DNA from: an uncultured Lachnospiraceae bacterium
Lineage (GTDB): Bacteria > Bacillota > Clostridia > Lachnospirales > Lachnospiraceae
Assembly: GCA_947626915.1 (NCBI GenBank)
Contig: CANQUA010000036.1
Coordinates: forward strand, 1 to 34,321
Direction: 5' to 3'
Length of the DNA: 34,321 nt
The notes below the pieces were generated by a model. That model had not been told where the DNA came from. It ran no database searches and saw only the letters and a program-made list of their open reading frames with translations. The position numbers and the translations under genes were made by a program. This document shows, one piece after another, positions 32,600 through 34,321 of the stretch (position 1 is its first letter; every line of letters starts with the position of its first letter).

Positions 32600-33877
32600 A
32601 TGAGAAAGAAGCTTATGACGGCGGCCCTTACGCTGACGGCGGCCCTGACGGCTGCCATGACAGCGGCGGCGGCCGGACAATGGCAGGGAGGTTACGGTAC
32701 CGGCTGGTGGTGGCAGTATGACGACGGCAGCTGGCCGAGCAGCAAATGGGAGTGGCTGGACGGCAACGGGGACGGCGTGGAGGAATGCTATTATTTCGAC
32801 GCGGCCGGGTGGCTTTTGACGGACACGACGACGCCGGATGGCTACACAGTGGACGCCGACGGCAGATGGACGGTAAACGGAGAGGTGCAGAAGCGGACTG
32901 CGGCGGCCCGGACAGCTGACGACGGTACGACAATTGAACGGCTGGTGATCGAAACGTATTATGGCCCGGATGGCCGCCTGGAACGTTGGTATGAGTACGA
33001 ATACGACGCCTGCGGAAACAGGGCAGCGGCGGCGTGTTATGATTCGGACGGTAACGAGGCCATGTGGTTTGTATACGAATATGACGAGTTTGGAAACAAT
33101 ACGAAAACGACGACTTATGATTCGGAGGGCAAGCTGTTCAGCTGGGATGAAAACGAATACGACGACTGCGGGAACCTGATTAAACGGAACAGCAGCGACG
33201 GCCTTTGGCGTGAATACGAATACGACGCCTCCGGCAACCTGATCAAAGAAATATATAAGTATTCCGGTTTTGGTGGTTCAGGAGTAACCCGGAATGAATA
33301 CGAATACGACGCCTCCGGAAACAAAATCAAAACGACGACTTATAACCATTTGGATGGCAGCCTGAAAAGCCGGGAGGAAACGGAATACGACGCTTCCGGG
33401 AATAAAATCAAAACGGTGCATTACGGCTCGGACGGCAGCCCAGGCGCTCGGGATGAATACGAATACGACGCATTCGGCAACAATACCAAAGAGACGAGGT
33501 TTGGCCCGGATGGCAGCGTATGGGATTGGAAGGAAAGAGAATACGACGCTGCCGGGAATATGATTAAAGAAACCCGCGGCTATGGTTCGGATGGCCGTGA
33601 AAATCCCTATACCGTATACGAATACAACGCCTCCGGAAATAAAATCAAAGAGACGAGCTATAACGTATCCGGCGGCGTGGAGTCTGAACGCAGCTATGAC
33701 GCCTTCGGACACGAAACAAAATTTGTTTTTTATGATTCGGATGGCAATGTGTTCAGCTGGCATGAACACGAATACGACGCCTTCGGAAACCTGATCCAAG
33801 AAGCCGAGGGTTATGGCACGGATGGGAGCGTGGCCTCCCGTATCGTATACGGATACGAGACTGTATCGGTAAAATAA
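32600..33877 (+). CDS. Secreted YD/RHS-like repeat protein with CW-type N-terminal module
   Basis: The start at 32600 follows GGAGAAAGG; codons upstream overlap the promoter. The 425-residue protein has an Ala/Thr-rich signal peptide (residues 1-27). Next comes one aromatic CW-type module (about 30-92: GWWWQYDDGSWP, CYYFDAAGWLL, TTPDGYTVDADGRW). Then about eleven repeats of 20-25 residues follow at 110-420 with the core EYDASGNKIK-T-Y-SDG. This Y-D-x-x-GN pattern matches YD (RHS) repeats, which form beta-rich shells or rods. No toxin domain, protease site or RHS core end is present, and at 425 residues it is far shorter than true RHS toxins. It is probably a wall-attached, elongated surface protein. 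Confidence 0.8.
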   Translation: MRKKLMTAALTLTAALTAAMTAAAAGQWQGGYGTGWWWQYDDGSWPSSKWEWLDGNGDGVEECYYFDAAGWLLTDTTTPDGYTVDADGRWTVNGEVQKRTAAARTADDGTTIERLVIETYYGPDGRLERWYEYEYDACGNRAAAACYDSDGNEAMWFVYEYDEFGNNTKTTTYDSEGKLFSWDENEYDDCGNLIKRNSSDGLWREYEYDASGNLIKEIYKYSGFGGSGVTRNEYEYDASGNKIKTTTYNHLDGSLKSREETEYDASGNKIKTVHYGSDGSPGARDEYEYDAFGNNTKETRFGPDGSVWDWKEREYDAAGNMIKETRGYGSDGRENPYTVYEYNASGNKIKETSYNVSGGVESERSYDAFGHETKFVFYDSDGNVFSWHEHEYDAFGNLIQEAEGYGTDGSVASRIVYGYETVSVK

Positions 33878-33937
33878 CGGTTTTTTTCCGGACCGTCCCG
33901 CCAGGGACAGTATGAGAGGGAGAAACACAGTGCGGAT

Positions 33938-34077
33938 GGGGCTGTCGCAAAATAGAATAATGCAAAAAATCGCCTGATAGTTAGCGGGAGAAAGCACGAA
34001 TGATTCATGTTTTCTCCCGCTATTTTCAATTCTTTATATGGCCCATTTCCACACAAACCATATTTTGCGGCAGTCCC
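33938..34077. mobile_element. MITE-like palindromic element, copy 2
   Basis: Ends GGGGCTGTCGCAAAATA (33938-33954) and TATTTTGCGGCAGTCCC (34061-34077) are inverted repeats matching at 15 of 17 positions and resemble the ends of the element at 14062-14196. A strong inner hairpin lies at 33982-34022. No coding capacity; 140 bp. Its right end stops three bases before the duplicated block at 34081. Confidence 0.6.
33982..34026 (+). terminator. Intrinsic terminator downstream of the YD-repeat gene
   Basis: TAGCGGGAGAAA (33982-33993) pairs perfectly with TTTCTCCCGCTA (34011-34022), followed by TTTT (34023-34026). It forms the core of the MITE-like element and is about 100 bases after the gene, so the element probably provides termination. 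Confidence 0.8.
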
Positions 34078-34080
34078 TTT

Positions 34081-34320
34081 AACCGCGGCGGAGAATATCT
34101 GCGGGGAGTAGGGGGCGCCGCGCGTTTTCCGGGGAACGGACCTCCGAAGAGAAAAACGGTTCCGCGAAAACGGCGGGATTTGCGGTTCTTTTCTTAATTT
34201 GCGGCTTTTTCGGAAAATGCGGAAGCAAAAAGAGGTGGGATCCCGCGGAATAAAGGAATCGAATCATCCACATTTATCTCAGAAACAATAAAAACCGGTT
34301 GACAAACAAGGTTGGGGGGG
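34081..34320 (+). repeat. Duplicated block, copy 2 (copy 1 at 32291-32541)
   Basis: It repeats the tail of the SpoIID-domain gene, including its TAG at 34109-34111, then the intergenic hairpins and the next promoter, up to the window edge. Coding context for the SpoIID tail is missing here, so the tail is a fossil of the duplication. Confidence 0.9.
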
Positions 34321-34321
34321 T
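34299..34321 (+). promoter_or_regulatory. G-tract promoter cut by the window edge
   Basis: TTGACA (34299-34304), then a spacer whose last seven bases (34314-34320) are G, then the T that would begin the -10 box. Spacer length would be 16. It predicts another surface-protein gene just outside the window. Confidence 0.75.

Noticed and set aside
32600-33877. RHS/polymorphic toxin
   Set aside because: Only YD-type repeats are present; there is no RHS core end, no toxin domain and no immunity gene next to it.

Overview
The window reads as a GC-rich Firmicute of the class Clostridia, most likely family Lachnospiraceae. This is inferred from three things: the gene order pduL-ackA-DUF177-rpmF-(plsX)-acpP-rnc-smc-ftsY-ilvA, the secreted proteins carrying choline-binding-type (CW) repeats, and the style of the promoters and intrinsic terminators. 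Every supported protein gene lies on the + strand.

Layout. Positions 1-1990 hold the end of a family 3 glycoside hydrolase and a MATE efflux pump. Positions 2480-10730 are an accessory surface-protein region: one large secreted CW-repeat protein, a coiled-coil protein with 42-bp repeats, then four tandem paralogues with near-identical ends and divergent middles. Positions 11069-13025 are an acetate-forming pduL-ackA operon. Positions 13264-23517 are a conserved housekeeping block (DUF177, L32, PlsX, ACP, RNase III, SMC, FtsY). It is interrupted between rpmF and plsX by a palindromic MITE-like element and a CotH-family secreted protein. Positions 23625-28354 hold a threonine ammonia-lyase and a pyrimidine-deoxynucleoside salvage operon (GNAT protein, deoC, cdd, pdp) with an attenuator-like leader. 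A probable 6S RNA follows at 28450-28686, then an AI-2E-family membrane protein and a SpoIID-domain protein. The right end returns to surface genes: a secreted YD-repeat protein, a second MITE-like element, and a duplicated copy of the upstream region of that gene running off the window.

Main signal. All six surface-protein genes with CW-type modules, and the truncated copy at the right edge, share one promoter design. A -35 hexamer (TTGACA in six of seven, TTGATT in one) is followed by a spacer that ends in a run of 6-7 G directly touching the -10 box. None of the seven promoters I could place in front of other genes, RNA or relics in the window has this G run. Either the tract is a conserved recognition element of a surface-protein regulon, or it is a slippage-prone spacer giving phase-variable expression, or both. 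Four of these genes also share a hairpin at the predicted transcript start. Together with the conserved-end, variable-middle paralogues, this looks like a coordinated and diversifying cell-surface protein system.
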